64,000 nt of DNA, from positions 248,001-312,000 of the forward strand of contig NZ_JAKRNM010000003.1 in assembly GCF_022346995.1 (NCBI RefSeq), given 5' to 3'. The notes below the pieces were generated by a model that was not told the DNA's origin, did no database searches, and saw nothing but the letters and a program-made list of their open reading frames with translations. Position numbers and translations under genes: made by a program. Shown here piece by piece: positions 42,885-52,481 of the stretch; position 1 is the first letter of the stretch; the number at the start of each line of letters is the position of its first letter. The stretch is from Paenibacillus sp. ACRRY (GTDB lineage: Bacteria; Bacillota; Bacilli; Paenibacillales; Paenibacillaceae).

Positions 42885-45704
42885 ATGACTAATCAAACCA
42901 AATATCCATTTCAGGATACATCGCTCGAACTGGACGCAAGGGTTAAAGACCTGGTATCCCGTCTGACAGAAGATGAAAAAATCGAATCCATGCTGCAATA
43001 CCAGCCAGCGGTAGAACGCCTGGGTATTGCTGCTTATAAACACGGAACAGAAGCCGCTCATGGCCTGGCATGGCTTGGCGAAGCTACATCCTTCCCGCAG
43101 CCTGTTGGACTGGCTTGCACATGGGATGCGGAACTTATGAAAGAAATCGGTTCTGTCATTGGGGACGAGGCGCGCGTGTTCTACAAACGCAATCCGGCTG
43201 TGAACGGTCTCACCTTGTGGGCACCTACAGTAGATATGGAACGTGACCCGCGTTGGGGCCGCAATGAAGAGGCTTATGGCGAAGATCCGGAACTGACTGC
43301 CGAACTTACCACAGCACTGGTTAAGGGAATTCAGGGAGATCATCCGAAATATTACAAGGCTGTTGCAACGCTCAAGCACTTCCTTGCCAACAATAATGAA
43401 GTGGATCGCGGAAGCGGGTCATCCAGCATTGATCCGCGCAATATGCGTGAATATTATCTGAAAGCATTCGAGAAGCCGTTCAAGGAAGGTGGAGCGCAGT
43501 CGATGATGACCGCGTATAACTCCATTAACGGTACGCCGGCGCTGCTTCATCCCTTTGTGAACGAAATTGTCAAAGGCGAGTGGGGCATGGATGGTTTTAT
43601 CGTCAGCGATGCAGGTGATGTGATGGGGATCAAGAACGATCATAAGTACTATGATTCCCATACACCAGGCACGGTGGAATCTGTAAAAGCGGGAATCGAC
43701 AGCATTACCGATGATGCGGATCTGTCCAAGCAAGCACTGCGTGAAGGCCTTGAACAAGGAACACTTACAATGGAAGATATCGATCTGGCATTGTTCAATA
43801 CATTCCGTGTACGTTTCCGCCTGGGTGAGTTCGATCCGGCTGAAGGCAACCCGTATGCGTCCATTGGCGAAGAAGCGATGATGACAGAGAAGGCGAAGGC
43901 CCTATCGCTAAGAGCGGCAAGAGAACAGGTCGTATTGCTCAAAAACGATAAAGGCACTCTGCCGCTGGATAAAACAAAATCAGGCAAAGTGGCTGTCATT
44001 GGTCAGCTGGGCGGCACCGTTTACCGTGACTGGTATGCTGGCACTATGCCTTACAGCGTATCTCCGCTTGAAGCGATTAGCAGCAAGGTAGGCAGTGATA
44101 AGGTTGCGTTCAAGGATGGAAATGACCGGATTACATTGACTTCAGTGGCGAATGGAAAAGCAATCGGACTGGCTGAAGGCGAGAAATCACCTCTCGTTGC
44201 ATCGGGAGAAGCTGAGACGTTCACGCTAACGGATTGGGGCTTCGGCAGTCTTACTTTGCAGGCAGAAAGCAATGGCAAATATCTGACCACAGACGAAGAA
44301 ACGGTAACGGCTTCAGCAGATGAAGTGTACGGCTGGTTCGTGAAGGAAGTATTCCACTTGCTTCCGCAGGAAGATGGTAGTGTGGGCCTGACAACATGGA
44401 ATGGCAAAACGGTTACCGCACCAAATGGTGGAAATGACACATTTGCCGTGTCAGAAGAGCTGAAGTCTTTTGGTGCGACCGAGACGTTTAAGAAGGACAT
44501 CGTTGTGAACGGGCTGGATGAAGCCGTAGCAGCAGCGAAGGAAGCGGAAACGGCTATTGTATTTGTCGGTAACAATCCACTTGTGAACGGGAAGGAAGAG
44601 ATCGACCGTCCAAGTCTGGATCTGGCTGAATCCCAGCAGCGTCTGGTTGAGGCTGTATATGCTGCCAATCCGAATACCATTGTGGTTATTGTGGGCAGTT
44701 ACCCGTTCACATCCAATTGGGTTCAAGAGAACATCCCGGCTGTATTGTACACTTCCCATGCAGGACAGGAACTGGGTACGGCTGTCGCTGACGTACTCTA
44801 CGGAGATTACGCGCCTGCAGGCCGTCTGAATATGACGTGGGTGCAATCGGCAGATCAGTTAACGGATATCAAGGACTATGACATCATCCAATCCGGACGT
44901 ACGTATCAGTATTTTGAAGGTAATGTACTGTATCCATTCGGACATGGATTAACGTATGCTGCGTTCAAATACAGCAACCTGGAGTTGAATCCTGACCAAG
45001 CGGGAACAGAAGAAACGGTTCAAGTAACCGTCGACGTAACCAACACCGGAACCATTGCCAGTGATGAAGTAGTGCAGTTGTATGTACGTGCTGGCAAATC
45101 CCGGGTGAAACGTCCACTCAAAACGTTAAAAGGATTCCGTCGTCTCCATGTTGAAGCTGGTGCAACCGTAAAAGTGAGTTTCAACTTGCCAGTACAGGAA
45201 CTGGCTATCTGGGATGTAACCCGTGATCGTTATGTGGTGGAAGCAGGAACGTATTCCATCATGGTCGGTAAATCGTCATCCGATATTCAGCTTGTTGCTG
45301 ATCTGACGGTAGATGGCGAAACAATTCCTGCCCGTAATCTGAGCGTGGTGACACGTGCTGAGAATTATGATGCCTACTTTGGTGTCGATCTGGATGAGAG
45401 CAAAGAAGGTGGAACTTCTGTCCGTGTGACTGGTGAGCAAGGATGGATTGCCTTCAAAGACGCCGATCTGGGTGATTATACAGCAGTCATTGAAGCACGT
45501 GTTTCGTCAGAACAGTCAGGTGCGGCGCTGGAAATTCGTCTGGATGCAGCGGATGGTACGCTGGCAGGACGTGTCGACATCGCACAAAGTGGTGCACAGC
45601 AATGGTCTACGGTAAAAGCCGATCTTCAAGGTGCAGCAGGTCAACGAGACATCTATCTTGTATTGTCTGCGGGTGTACGCATAAGCCATTTTGAGATTCG
45701 CTAA
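42885..45704 (+). CDS. Glycoside hydrolase family 3, multidomain, intracellular
   Basis: A 939-residue GH3 enzyme from the ATG at 42885 (AAGGAGAT upstream). Residues 1-310 form the TIM-barrel domain, with the KHFLANNNE block and nucleophile Asp242 in FIVSDAGDV. The alpha/beta domain (from about 350) is interrupted at about 410-545 by a beta-rich insertion with repeated LTxxxxGKYLT-type strands, resembling a fascin-like trefoil. A fibronectin-III-like domain follows (about 700-790) and a terminal CBM6-like beta domain (about 830-939). There is no signal peptide, so it acts on imported oligosaccharides. The TIM barrel resembles the beta-xylosidase/arabinopyranosidase/glucosidase clade. Confidence 0.93.
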   Translation: MTNQTKYPFQDTSLELDARVKDLVSRLTEDEKIESMLQYQPAVERLGIAAYKHGTEAAHGLAWLGEATSFPQPVGLACTWDAELMKEIGSVIGDEARVFYKRNPAVNGLTLWAPTVDMERDPRWGRNEEAYGEDPELTAELTTALVKGIQGDHPKYYKAVATLKHFLANNNEVDRGSGSSSIDPRNMREYYLKAFEKPFKEGGAQSMMTAYNSINGTPALLHPFVNEIVKGEWGMDGFIVSDAGDVMGIKNDHKYYDSHTPGTVESVKAGIDSITDDADLSKQALREGLEQGTLTMEDIDLALFNTFRVRFRLGEFDPAEGNPYASIGEEAMMTEKAKALSLRAAREQVVLLKNDKGTLPLDKTKSGKVAVIGQLGGTVYRDWYAGTMPYSVSPLEAISSKVGSDKVAFKDGNDRITLTSVANGKAIGLAEGEKSPLVASGEAETFTLTDWGFGSLTLQAESNGKYLTTDEETVTASADEVYGWFVKEVFHLLPQEDGSVGLTTWNGKTVTAPNGGNDTFAVSEELKSFGATETFKKDIVVNGLDEAVAAAKEAETAIVFVGNNPLVNGKEEIDRPSLDLAESQQRLVEAVYAANPNTIVVIVGSYPFTSNWVQENIPAVLYTSHAGQELGTAVADVLYGDYAPAGRLNMTWVQSADQLTDIKDYDIIQSGRTYQYFEGNVLYPFGHGLTYAAFKYSNLELNPDQAGTEETVQVTVDVTNTGTIASDEVVQLYVRAGKSRVKRPLKTLKGFRRLHVEAGATVKVSFNLPVQELAIWDVTRDRYVVEAGTYSIMVGKSSSDIQLVADLTVDGETIPARNLSVVTRAENYDAYFGVDLDESKEGGTSVRVTGEQGWIAFKDADLGDYTAVIEARVSSEQSGAALEIRLDAADGTLAGRVDIAQSGAQQWSTVKADLQGAAGQRDIYLVLSAGVRISHFEIR

Positions 45705-45742
45705 AAACAAATAGAATGAGCCTAAATTATATTCAATAGAAG

Positions 45743-45774
45743 AAAGCCTCCGAATCAGATTCGGGGGCTTTTCG
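45743..45774. terminator. Bidirectional terminator
   Basis: AAGCCTCCGAATC pairs with GATTCGGGGGCTT across a single-base loop region, with flanking A- and T-rich sequence, between the convergent GH3 and chemoreceptor genes. Confidence 0.8.
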
Positions 45775-45795
45775 ACTTGAGCATCGATATGTAAT

Positions 45796-46635
45796 TTACC
45801 TGCCGTCAAACGTAATCAGTTTGTTCACGAATTGTTTCAGTTGCTGGCTGGTTTCATTCAGCTGTTCAATGGTACTCATAAAATTGTTAACGAGTTCCGC
45901 CTGTTCCTGCGAGCTGGCGGTGATCTCTCCAAGCTCATTTTCCATCATATGAATGGATTGCCGGACAGCGAGGAGGGATTCCTCAATTTGGGTAGTGGCT
46001 TGCTTGGTATCTACCGATAGTTTGCGTATTTCCTTCGCAACGACGCCGAATCCTGCTCCTGCATCACCTACACGGGCAGCCTCAATGGCTGCGTTCAACC
46101 CAAGCAGATTGGTTTGTTCCGAAATCTCCCGAATGAAGCTCGCAACCTGAGTCACGTTTCCTGATTTCTGTACAGCTTGTTTGGAGTTGTTTCGAATCTC
46201 TTCTGTAGTGGCACTGAGCTCCTCGGAATGTGCAGCCACATGCTGGACGCTATCGATAAGCTGATTGGTCAGATGCTCCGTTGCTTCCATGAGTTGTTGT
46301 AACTGAGCCTGGTCGTCCATGCTGTAGAGCAGATTGAATATGGCAATGACCTCACCCTGTTCGTTTTTGATCGGCAAGTACGATACATCAAAGGGAACAC
46401 CAAATAATTCTTTGGGGTAATGATCGAATTGTTTCTCCGTAGTTCCTTTCAGATCGGCAAAATTACGATTGGGTTCAAGCAAAGGGTCTCCCGCTTTGAA
46501 TTCCAATTGTTTTAAGGACTCTCCTGCAGAAAAGTACAGGAACTTCTCCCGATCAATAATGGAAAGGGTTACATCCTGGCGTATGGTATCACGGAAAAAC
46601 GGCATGCATGTAATGAGTGCTTGAATAATATCCAT
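45796..46635 (-). CDS. Soluble chemoreceptor-type signalling protein (YfmS-like)
   Basis: A 279-residue protein with no membrane helix. Residues 1-110 form a PAS-like sensor ([23 protein letters not shown], split over two strands, and later [19 protein letters not shown]). The rest is a shortened chemoreceptor coiled coil with tip [22 protein letters not shown]. It recalls the soluble B. subtilis receptor YfmS, which signals through CheA from the cytosol. The helical hairpin is short, so pairing with full-length arrays may need special packing. AGGAGGAAG lies about 12 nt before the ATG. Confidence 0.9.
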   Translation of the reverse strand: MDIIQALITCMPFFRDTIRQDVTLSIIDREKFLYFSAGESLKQLEFKAGDPLLEPNRNFADLKGTTEKQFDHYPKELFGVPFDVSYLPIKNEQGEVIAIFNLLYSMDDQAQLQQLMEATEHLTNQLIDSVQHVAAHSEELSATTEEIRNNSKQAVQKSGNVTQVASFIREISEQTNLLGLNAAIEAARVGDAGAGFGVVAKEIRKLSVDTKQATTQIEESLLAVRQSIHMMENELGEITASSQEQAELVNNFMSTIEQLNETSQQLKQFVNKLITFDGR

Positions 46636-46749
46636 AATTGGGTAACTTCCTCCTAAAATGTTTAATATAGAAAAGTGCCAAAGTTTATTTTAGTAACCAT
46701 CTATATATTATATCGACATGCAATAAAGAAGTGAGTAGTGAAAACCAAA

Positions 46750-46804
46750 AAAAAAATCTCATCGAAAATAAACGCAATTCATCCTCTGCGTATTTCCAAT
46801 GAGA
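46750..46804 (-). terminator. Terminator of nrdDG
   Basis: TCTCAT/ATGAGA outer arms with an inner AATACGC/GCGTTTATT stem, then a run of ten T on the minus strand. Confidence 0.85.
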
Positions 46805-46822
46805 ATATCGAATGGGATCATG

Positions 46823-47332
46823 CTACAACGACTCAAGGCTCACTGTAACAATTTTTTGTTCTCTTAATGTCGCCTGCACATCCACCAAGCGCTGATTGCG
46901 GCTGCCCCGAAAGGGTAAGGACACATCCCGCTCAGCAGCCACGTAGGGGCCATCTACAATGACATCACACAGCCAGGCCAGTTCTGCCCGAATGGGATCA
47001 GCGACAAGCTCTTCATAGGTAAATCCGGTATAGGCCCACACCGTCCGGTCAGGGCATGCTTCGCGGAAACGGCGAACCCACGGGAGGCATGCCTCTGCTG
47101 AGAAAAAGGGATCACCTCCGCATAATGTAATCCCATCCAGCAGGGGATGGGCAGTTACCTCATGCAAAATCTGCTGCTGCCGCTCCGCGGTGAACGGTTC
47201 CCCTGCCCGGAAGCTCCATGAATCCGGGCTGAAGCATCCCGGGCAGGCATGGCGGCACCCGCTGATGAAGATGACGGCGCGCAGACCAGGCCCTTCATTT
47301 ACGGACTCGGGAATATATCCATACAGATTCAC
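46823..47332 (-). CDS. nrdG: Anaerobic ribonucleotide reductase activating protein
   Basis: A 169-residue radical-SAM activase. The cluster motif CRHACPGC (Cx3Cx2C) is near residue 26, followed by the SAM-contact GGDPFF block. It generates the glycyl radical on NrdD by reductive cleavage of S-adenosylmethionine under anaerobic conditions. The GTG start overlaps the nrdD stop (GTGA), so nrdD and nrdG are translationally coupled. A strong terminator follows. Confidence 0.95.
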   Translation of the reverse strand: MNLYGYIPESVNEGPGLRAVIFISGCRHACPGCFSPDSWSFRAGEPFTAERQQQILHEVTAHPLLDGITLCGGDPFFSAEACLPWVRRFREACPDRTVWAYTGFTYEELVADPIRAELAWLCDVIVDGPYVAAERDVSLPFRGSRNQRLVDVQATLREQKIVTVSLESL

Positions 47333-49290
47333 TTGTGTTTCACCCGGTCCCGCACTTCTGCCTGTTTCGCGGAATTGAAGCGCACCTTGTAGTCGCCGGT
47401 AAGATAACCGGTGACCCGGCGCAATCGCTGAAAGTGCACGTGGTCCTCATGTACCTCACACCCAGGACATACATCACCGATGACACCTTCATATCCGCAT
47501 GCTGGACAGCGGTCAATCGGGTGATTAATGGAGAAATATCCGATATCCTGTGCGAGTGCATATTGAACAATACGCTGGAAGGCGCTGGTATTGGCCCGTA
47601 CATTCCCATCCAGTTCAACATAGGATATGGCTCCGGCATTACATAGCGTATGGAAGGGAGCCTCCAATTCAATTTTGCGGTAGGCCGGCAGGGTGTAATA
47701 GACCGGAATGTGAAATGAATTGGTATAGTATTCCCGGTCATTGACCCCAGCAATGAGGCCATACCGCTCGCGATCAATCTTGGTGAACTTGCCGGACAGC
47801 CCTTCGGCGGGCGTGGCAAACAGCGTAACATTCAGGTTATGCAGTTCACTCATTCGATCACAGAATTCACGCATGGCGCGGATAACGTTCAACGCTTCAC
47901 GGTGGATATGGGGGTCCTGTCCGTGGTGCCGGCCATACAGCGCGGTCATGCATTCGGCAAGCCCAATGAAACCAATGGACAAGGTGCCATGCTTCAACAG
48001 TTCGGCTACCGGTTCATCTGGTGCGAGCTGCTCACCGCCTTCCCACACACCTTCCCGCATCATGAAATCAGATGCCTTGGCAGGTTGTGCTGTTTGAATA
48101 CGATAGCGGTGCAGCAGTCCGGAGGCCGCACGATCCATGACCTTTTCCAGTGCTGCATAGAATCCTGTACGGTCGGCGACGGCCCGTGCACCCTGACAGA
48201 TGCCATAGCGAATGCCGAGTTTGACCAGATTGATGGTGTTGAACGACAGGTTGCCTTTACCGCTCTGCCGATTGCGTCCGAAGCGGTCTGCCAGCGTACG
48301 TGTACGGCATCCCATAGTGGCGATGATGGTATCCGGATCTTCAGGACGATAATATGGCAGGTTGAATGATGCATCCACGTTCACAAAGTTCGGATACATG
48401 CGCCGGGAAGAGCAGGTCACGGCTAGACGGAACAAGTCGTAGTTGGGTTCCCCTTGTGCCTGGTTAATTCCCTGCTTGCACTGGAAGATATGCTGTGGAA
48501 ACACTGGGGTCTCCCCGCCGCCAAGGCCGCGGATGGTTGCTTCCAGCAGAGAACGGGATACAAGCCTGCCTTCGGCTGAGGTGCATAGTCCATAGTTCAG
48601 TGAGGTAAAAGGAATCTGTCCACCTGCCCGGCTGCTCATGGTATTCAAATTGTGAATCAAGGATTCGGCAGCCTGTCCAGTCTCCAGTTCTGTTTCCTCA
48701 CAGGCAAAAGCGAAAGCGCGCGGGCATGCTTCCCGTGCCAGTGGACTGTCCAGGTGCAGCTGCTCGTCGTCAATCTGTGTGTGCTCTCCAAGCAAACGCT
48801 GTCCTTTGCGATAATGTTTGCGGAAGGAGCGTTGTACATAAGGAGCCAGATCCCAGTCGATTTTGTTGGCGGATACCCCGCCGTACTGACTGTTTTGCTG
48901 TGATTGAAATATGATGGCAACAAGCGCCATTGCAGACATGATGGTCTGCGGCGTACGCACGGAGCCGTTACCTGTATTGAAGCCAGAGGCCAGCAGTCGA
49001 TCAAACGGAATAAAGATGCAATTGGTTGTTCCAAGGGCATACTGATCGAGATCATGAACGTAGAGATCTCCATTCTCCACAGATGCAGCAAGCTCTCCCG
49101 GCAGCACATGACGAAGAGCATGCCACTTGGCCGTCTCCGAGCCGAGCCTGCTCATTTTGCCGCTGAACGAATCGCCGTTGAGGTTAGCGTTCTCCCTCAA
49201 TGTGTCCGCGTCTTCTGCGCCAATAATTCGTCTTCCCAGGTCGGATAATAGATCGGATGCCGGTGGTGTGGCATACTCAAGCAGGTTCAT
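47329..49290 (-). CDS. nrdD: Anaerobic (class III) ribonucleoside-triphosphate reductase
   Basis: A 653-residue glycyl-radical enzyme that makes deoxyribonucleotides without oxygen. The glycyl motif RRVTGY puts the radical at about Gly628, near the C-terminus. A zinc site CPAC...CPGC precedes it. YTNSFHIPV and ECASxRMYP-like blocks (here TCSSRRMYP) match the family. E. coli NrdD has about 100 extra N-terminal residues that form the ATP-cone; here the protein starts at the ENANLNGD region. Because GGGAGGAATC sits correctly before this ATG, the allosteric activity-control cone appears truly absent. NrdR boxes and an Fnr-type site lie upstream. Confidence 0.95.
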   Translation of the reverse strand: MNLLEYATPPASDLLSDLGRRIIGAEDADTLRENANLNGDSFSGKMSRLGSETAKWHALRHVLPGELAASVENGDLYVHDLDQYALGTTNCIFIPFDRLLASGFNTGNGSVRTPQTIMSAMALVAIIFQSQQNSQYGGVSANKIDWDLAPYVQRSFRKHYRKGQRLLGEHTQIDDEQLHLDSPLAREACPRAFAFACEETELETGQAAESLIHNLNTMSSRAGGQIPFTSLNYGLCTSAEGRLVSRSLLEATIRGLGGGETPVFPQHIFQCKQGINQAQGEPNYDLFRLAVTCSSRRMYPNFVNVDASFNLPYYRPEDPDTIIATMGCRTRTLADRFGRNRQSGKGNLSFNTINLVKLGIRYGICQGARAVADRTGFYAALEKVMDRAASGLLHRYRIQTAQPAKASDFMMREGVWEGGEQLAPDEPVAELLKHGTLSIGFIGLAECMTALYGRHHGQDPHIHREALNVIRAMREFCDRMSELHNLNVTLFATPAEGLSGKFTKIDRERYGLIAGVNDREYYTNSFHIPVYYTLPAYRKIELEAPFHTLCNAGAISYVELDGNVRANTSAFQRIVQYALAQDIGYFSINHPIDRCPACGYEGVIGDVCPGCEVHEDHVHFQRLRRVTGYLTGDYKVRFNSAKQAEVRDRVKHK

Positions 49291-49338
49291 GTGAGATTCC
49301 TCCCAAATATTGATTTTTATTATCGGTTATTTCAACTA

Positions 49339-49386
49339 AATACTATATGTAGACTTGCATTATCCATTTATAAACTATATGTGGAT
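49339..49386 (-). promoter_or_regulatory. Tandem NrdR boxes and -10 of nrdD
   Basis: Two 16-bp sites with the shared core ACTATATGTRGA lie at 49339-49354 and 49371-49386, 32 bp (three helical turns) apart, as is usual for NrdR. A TATAAA -10 is read on the minus strand at 49372-49367, between them. Confidence 0.8.
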
Positions 49387-49393
49387 TTTTGGG

Positions 49394-49409
49394 TGTGATC
49401 ATTCTCACA
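49394..49409. promoter_or_regulatory. Fnr/CRP-type site upstream of nrdD
   Basis: TGTGA-TCATTC-TCACA matches the Bacillus Fnr consensus exactly. Its centre lies about 41.5 bp upstream of the start site predicted from the TATAAA -10, the position for class II activation under anaerobiosis. Confidence 0.7.
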
Positions 49410-49672
49410 CAGTGACCTTCTATCGGCACGAGTTGAAGCGGGGGGAATGGATAAAGGTTTTCAAAGTGAACGGGTAAGAGTATAATTCCTATTTACGCTG
49501 TACTAGGGATAAGCATGGTTTTCATACACTATGGTTCTCTTGGGCTTCTATGGTGGTAAACATATATGTACATGTTGTGACAGTTAACTTAAGAAATTTG
49601 ACCCTCATATACAGGACAGATTCATTTTGAGATAGAGATGTAGAAATACAGCTAAGATTTGAGGGGTGGATC

Positions 49673-51316
49673 ATGGGAACGGCAGGGATAACGAGAGGCT
49701 TTTATGAAAATGTACAGGAAGCAGCGTCCCACATCGTGGACGTGTTAAGCGGCGTATTGAAGGTCAATACGATCTTCGTCGCTACCAATGATGGGATGAC
49801 CAATGTCATTTTGGAAGCTTTTAACCGAAACGAGGAACTGGTTTTTAGTGGCAGTGAACTTCCATTTGATTCTTCCTACTGCAGTCTGGTACTGCGAAAT
49901 ACAAAAGAAAACCTGACCATAACGGATACTGCAGCACATCCGCTGACTTGCTCAATGGATGTAACGAAGGCGCTCGGTAACCGTTTTTTTGTGGGCATAC
50001 CCATTATGCGGCGTTCGGGCGAAGCTTTTGGGACCATTTGTTTAATGGACAAGCCGGACTATGTCATCAGTGAGACAGATATGAAGACGTTGAACGCCAT
50101 GGCTGTATTTCTTGGATATGTCGTTGACTTGGAGAGTAATTTGCTTATACAGAAACAGAAGCTGAACGATACGGAGCAGCTGAAGCAACAGCTGCAGTTG
50201 GAGAAGGAACGTGCAGAATCGGAAGCGATGACGAAAGCGCAGATGATCGCGCTGATGAGTCATGAGATTCGCAACCCGCTCAATGGCATTCTTGGTTTAA
50301 CCGATCTGATGCGTACACCGAATATGCCCGAAGAGCATGTGGAATATGTGGACATGATCGAGACCAGTGGCAACATCCTCCTGTCTCTGCTGAATAATAT
50401 AATGAACTTTAATATTAATGAAACAGGCAAAACGGTAGTTCATGACGATCCCTTTGATCTGGTTTCCACGATTGAGAGTACGGTGTACCTGCATGCCGGG
50501 CTGGCGATGGAGAAAGGAATCGAGCTGGGTTTGAACCTTGAAATGAACATCTCTCAGGTGTTCGTGGGAGATGAGGTCAAGATCGGTCAGCTGCTCGCAA
50601 ATGTGCTGAAATATGCCATTGATTCAACACGTGCAGGCTCCGTGCTTGTTACGGCAATCGTAGATGGTCAGAATGTGGATGAGGCGGGTACGTTGCTGCT
50701 TCATATCAAATATACGGGTCGGATGCTGACATCAGACAAAAAACTGCAGGCATTTAATACATTGGACGGAAATGTCAGCATTCAAAAGCTTGTGGGCACC
50801 AACCTCAGTTTGGCTGTCAGCCAAAATCTCGCCATTCTCATGCATGGGCGTATTGAGGTGAGCAGCCTGGGTGAAGAGGAGACGGAATTTCAGATCAGAC
50901 TGCCCCTGATGAGGCACTGGGAACTTCCGCAGCTTACAGGCATTCAAGAGCGATTGAAAGGTAAAACGGTACTGCTGGTCAAAGCTCCTGATATTCTGCA
51001 GGGGGTATCTTCCCTCATGCGCAGGTGGCAGATGGATGTGAACATGACATCAGACACGAGCCAGGCAAAAGACTGGATGAAAAATGGACTTGAGCCTGAA
51101 ATTGCGGTTATTGATATGGGGTTACATCCAGACAAGGCCATGGAGTTTATTCAAGAATTGAAGGGAATGGCCGAACAACTCCCCATCATCATGCTGGTCC
51201 CCTACGGGATGCATATGGATCCTCAGGAGGCGGGGAACGTTAATGCTGTCTTGACCAAGCCGGTTAGACAGTTGGACTTGCTGAACGCACTGAGCGCGAC
51301 ATTGCACCGGGCATAA
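49673..51316 (+). CDS. GAF-HisKA hybrid kinase with degenerate ATPase and receiver
   Basis: A 547-residue cytosolic protein: GAF sensor at about residues 15-155, coiled coil, HisKA domain with H-box LMSHEIRNPLNG (His197), then a HATPase-like domain and a receiver-like domain (about 430-545). The ATPase is altered: the N-box has Tyr314 where Asn is expected, and the DTG of the G1 box reads YTG (347-349). The receiver keeps the phospho-acceptor position (Asp481 in VIDMGLHP) and the LTKP Lys, but its acidic pair reads KAPD. ATP-dependent autokinase activity is therefore doubtful; it may be a GAF-controlled scaffold or a phosphatase. GAGGGGTGG precedes the ATG. Confidence 0.85.
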   Translation: MGTAGITRGFYENVQEAASHIVDVLSGVLKVNTIFVATNDGMTNVILEAFNRNEELVFSGSELPFDSSYCSLVLRNTKENLTITDTAAHPLTCSMDVTKALGNRFFVGIPIMRRSGEAFGTICLMDKPDYVISETDMKTLNAMAVFLGYVVDLESNLLIQKQKLNDTEQLKQQLQLEKERAESEAMTKAQMIALMSHEIRNPLNGILGLTDLMRTPNMPEEHVEYVDMIETSGNILLSLLNNIMNFNINETGKTVVHDDPFDLVSTIESTVYLHAGLAMEKGIELGLNLEMNISQVFVGDEVKIGQLLANVLKYAIDSTRAGSVLVTAIVDGQNVDEAGTLLLHIKYTGRMLTSDKKLQAFNTLDGNVSIQKLVGTNLSLAVSQNLAILMHGRIEVSSLGEEETEFQIRLPLMRHWELPQLTGIQERLKGKTVLLVKAPDILQGVSSLMRRWQMDVNMTSDTSQAKDWMKNGLEPEIAVIDMGLHPDKAMEFIQELKGMAEQLPIIMLVPYGMHMDPQEAGNVNAVLTKPVRQLDLLNALSATLHRA

Positions 51317-51499
51317 TCAAATATAAGCAGCGTACCTAATCAGGTACGCTATTTTATTGTATAAGGAAAGGTTGCGACTCAACTTCGATTTGTTTATTTA
51401 TCCGTTTTCTTTTGTTAAATCCCTTTTCATCCACGCTGGTTACGTTACAATAGAAAAGTAAGAACCATACTAATTAATCTAGAGGAGGATGTGCATTCA

Positions 51500-52438
51500 A
51501 TGGAATACCGCAGATTGGGTGGAAGCGGACTGAAAGTAAGCGAGATCAGCTTGGGCAGCTGGCTGACGTACGGAGGATATGTGGAGCGTGAAAATGCGGT
51601 GAAGTCGATTGAAACCGCATTCGATGAAGGCATCAACTTTTTTGATACAGCGAACGTATACGAGCGCGGTGCTGCGGAAGAGCTGCTTGGGCAGACTCTG
51701 AAAGCATATTCCCGTGATTCCTATGTTCTTGCAACCAAAGTGTTCGGCAAAATGGGCGATGGTCCGAATGACCAGGGCTTATCCCGCAAACATATTAAGG
51801 AGCAATGTGATGCCAGTTTGAAACGCTTAGGCGTGGAATATGTGGACATCTACTATTGCCATCGTTATCATACGGAAACACCGATCGAAGAAACGCTGCG
51901 GGCACTGGATGACCTCGTTCGTCAAGGGAAAGTGCTGTACGTAGGCGTAAGCCAATGGACAGCTGCTCAGATGGAGGCTGCGTTGGGTACCGCTGATCGT
52001 CTTCTGCTCGATCATATCGTGGTCAATCAGCCGGTCTATAATATGTTTGACCGCTACATTGAGAAGGAGATTATTCCACTTGGTGAGCGCAAGGGAATAG
52101 GACAAGTGGTCTATTCTCCACTTGCACAAGGGTTGTTAACCGGCAAGTATGCCTCTGTTTCAGACCTTCCGGAGAACTCCCGTGCAGCGAAGCTCGGCTG
52201 GGATGAAGGCAAGATCAATGCAGACAAAATCGGAAAAGTGCGTCAGCTGATTGAAGTAGCGGACAAGCTGGACCTCAAGGTAGGCCAGCTGGCACTTGCT
52301 TGGATTTTGCGTCAAAACAATGTGTCGAGTGCACTTGTAGGGGCAAGCCGTCCGGAGCAGGTAAAGGAGAATGCTGCTGCTTCAGGTGTGAAACTGGACT
52401 CAGCCATTATTGAAGAGATCGAGCAGATCCTGTCTTAG
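51500..52438 (+). CDS. Aldo/keto reductase (AKR11/Kv-beta-like)
   Basis: A 312-residue TIM-barrel reductase. The tetrad is Asp and Tyr in FFDTANVYERG, Lys in LATKV and His in YCHRYH. The C-terminal VGASRPEQVKENA binds NADPH. The start MEYRRLGGSGLKVSEISLG is typical of the YhdN/Kv-beta group. GAGGAGG lies 11 nt before the ATG at 51500 and only 2 nt from an in-frame GTG at 51491, so the ATG is preferred. It reduces aldehydes or ketones; the substrate is unknown. The gene is monocistronic, with a terminator shared with the convergent GGDEF gene. Confidence 0.92.
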   Translation: MEYRRLGGSGLKVSEISLGSWLTYGGYVERENAVKSIETAFDEGINFFDTANVYERGAAEELLGQTLKAYSRDSYVLATKVFGKMGDGPNDQGLSRKHIKEQCDASLKRLGVEYVDIYYCHRYHTETPIEETLRALDDLVRQGKVLYVGVSQWTAAQMEAALGTADRLLLDHIVVNQPVYNMFDRYIEKEIIPLGERKGIGQVVYSPLAQGLLTGKYASVSDLPENSRAAKLGWDEGKINADKIGKVRQLIEVADKLDLKVGQLALAWILRQNNVSSALVGASRPEQVKENAAASGVKLDSAIIEEIEQILS

Positions 52439-52481
52439 GGGTTAGCAATCTTCCAAGGCTTAATCAAGCAAACTAAATCGT

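Larger units (their letters stand above)
49291..49672. other. 382-bp divergent control region, nrdD and kinase genes
   Basis: It holds the nrdD promoter, two NrdR boxes and an Fnr-type site (separate entries). The kinase-side half (about 49430-49672) is AT-rich, without a clear motif. Confidence 0.6.
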
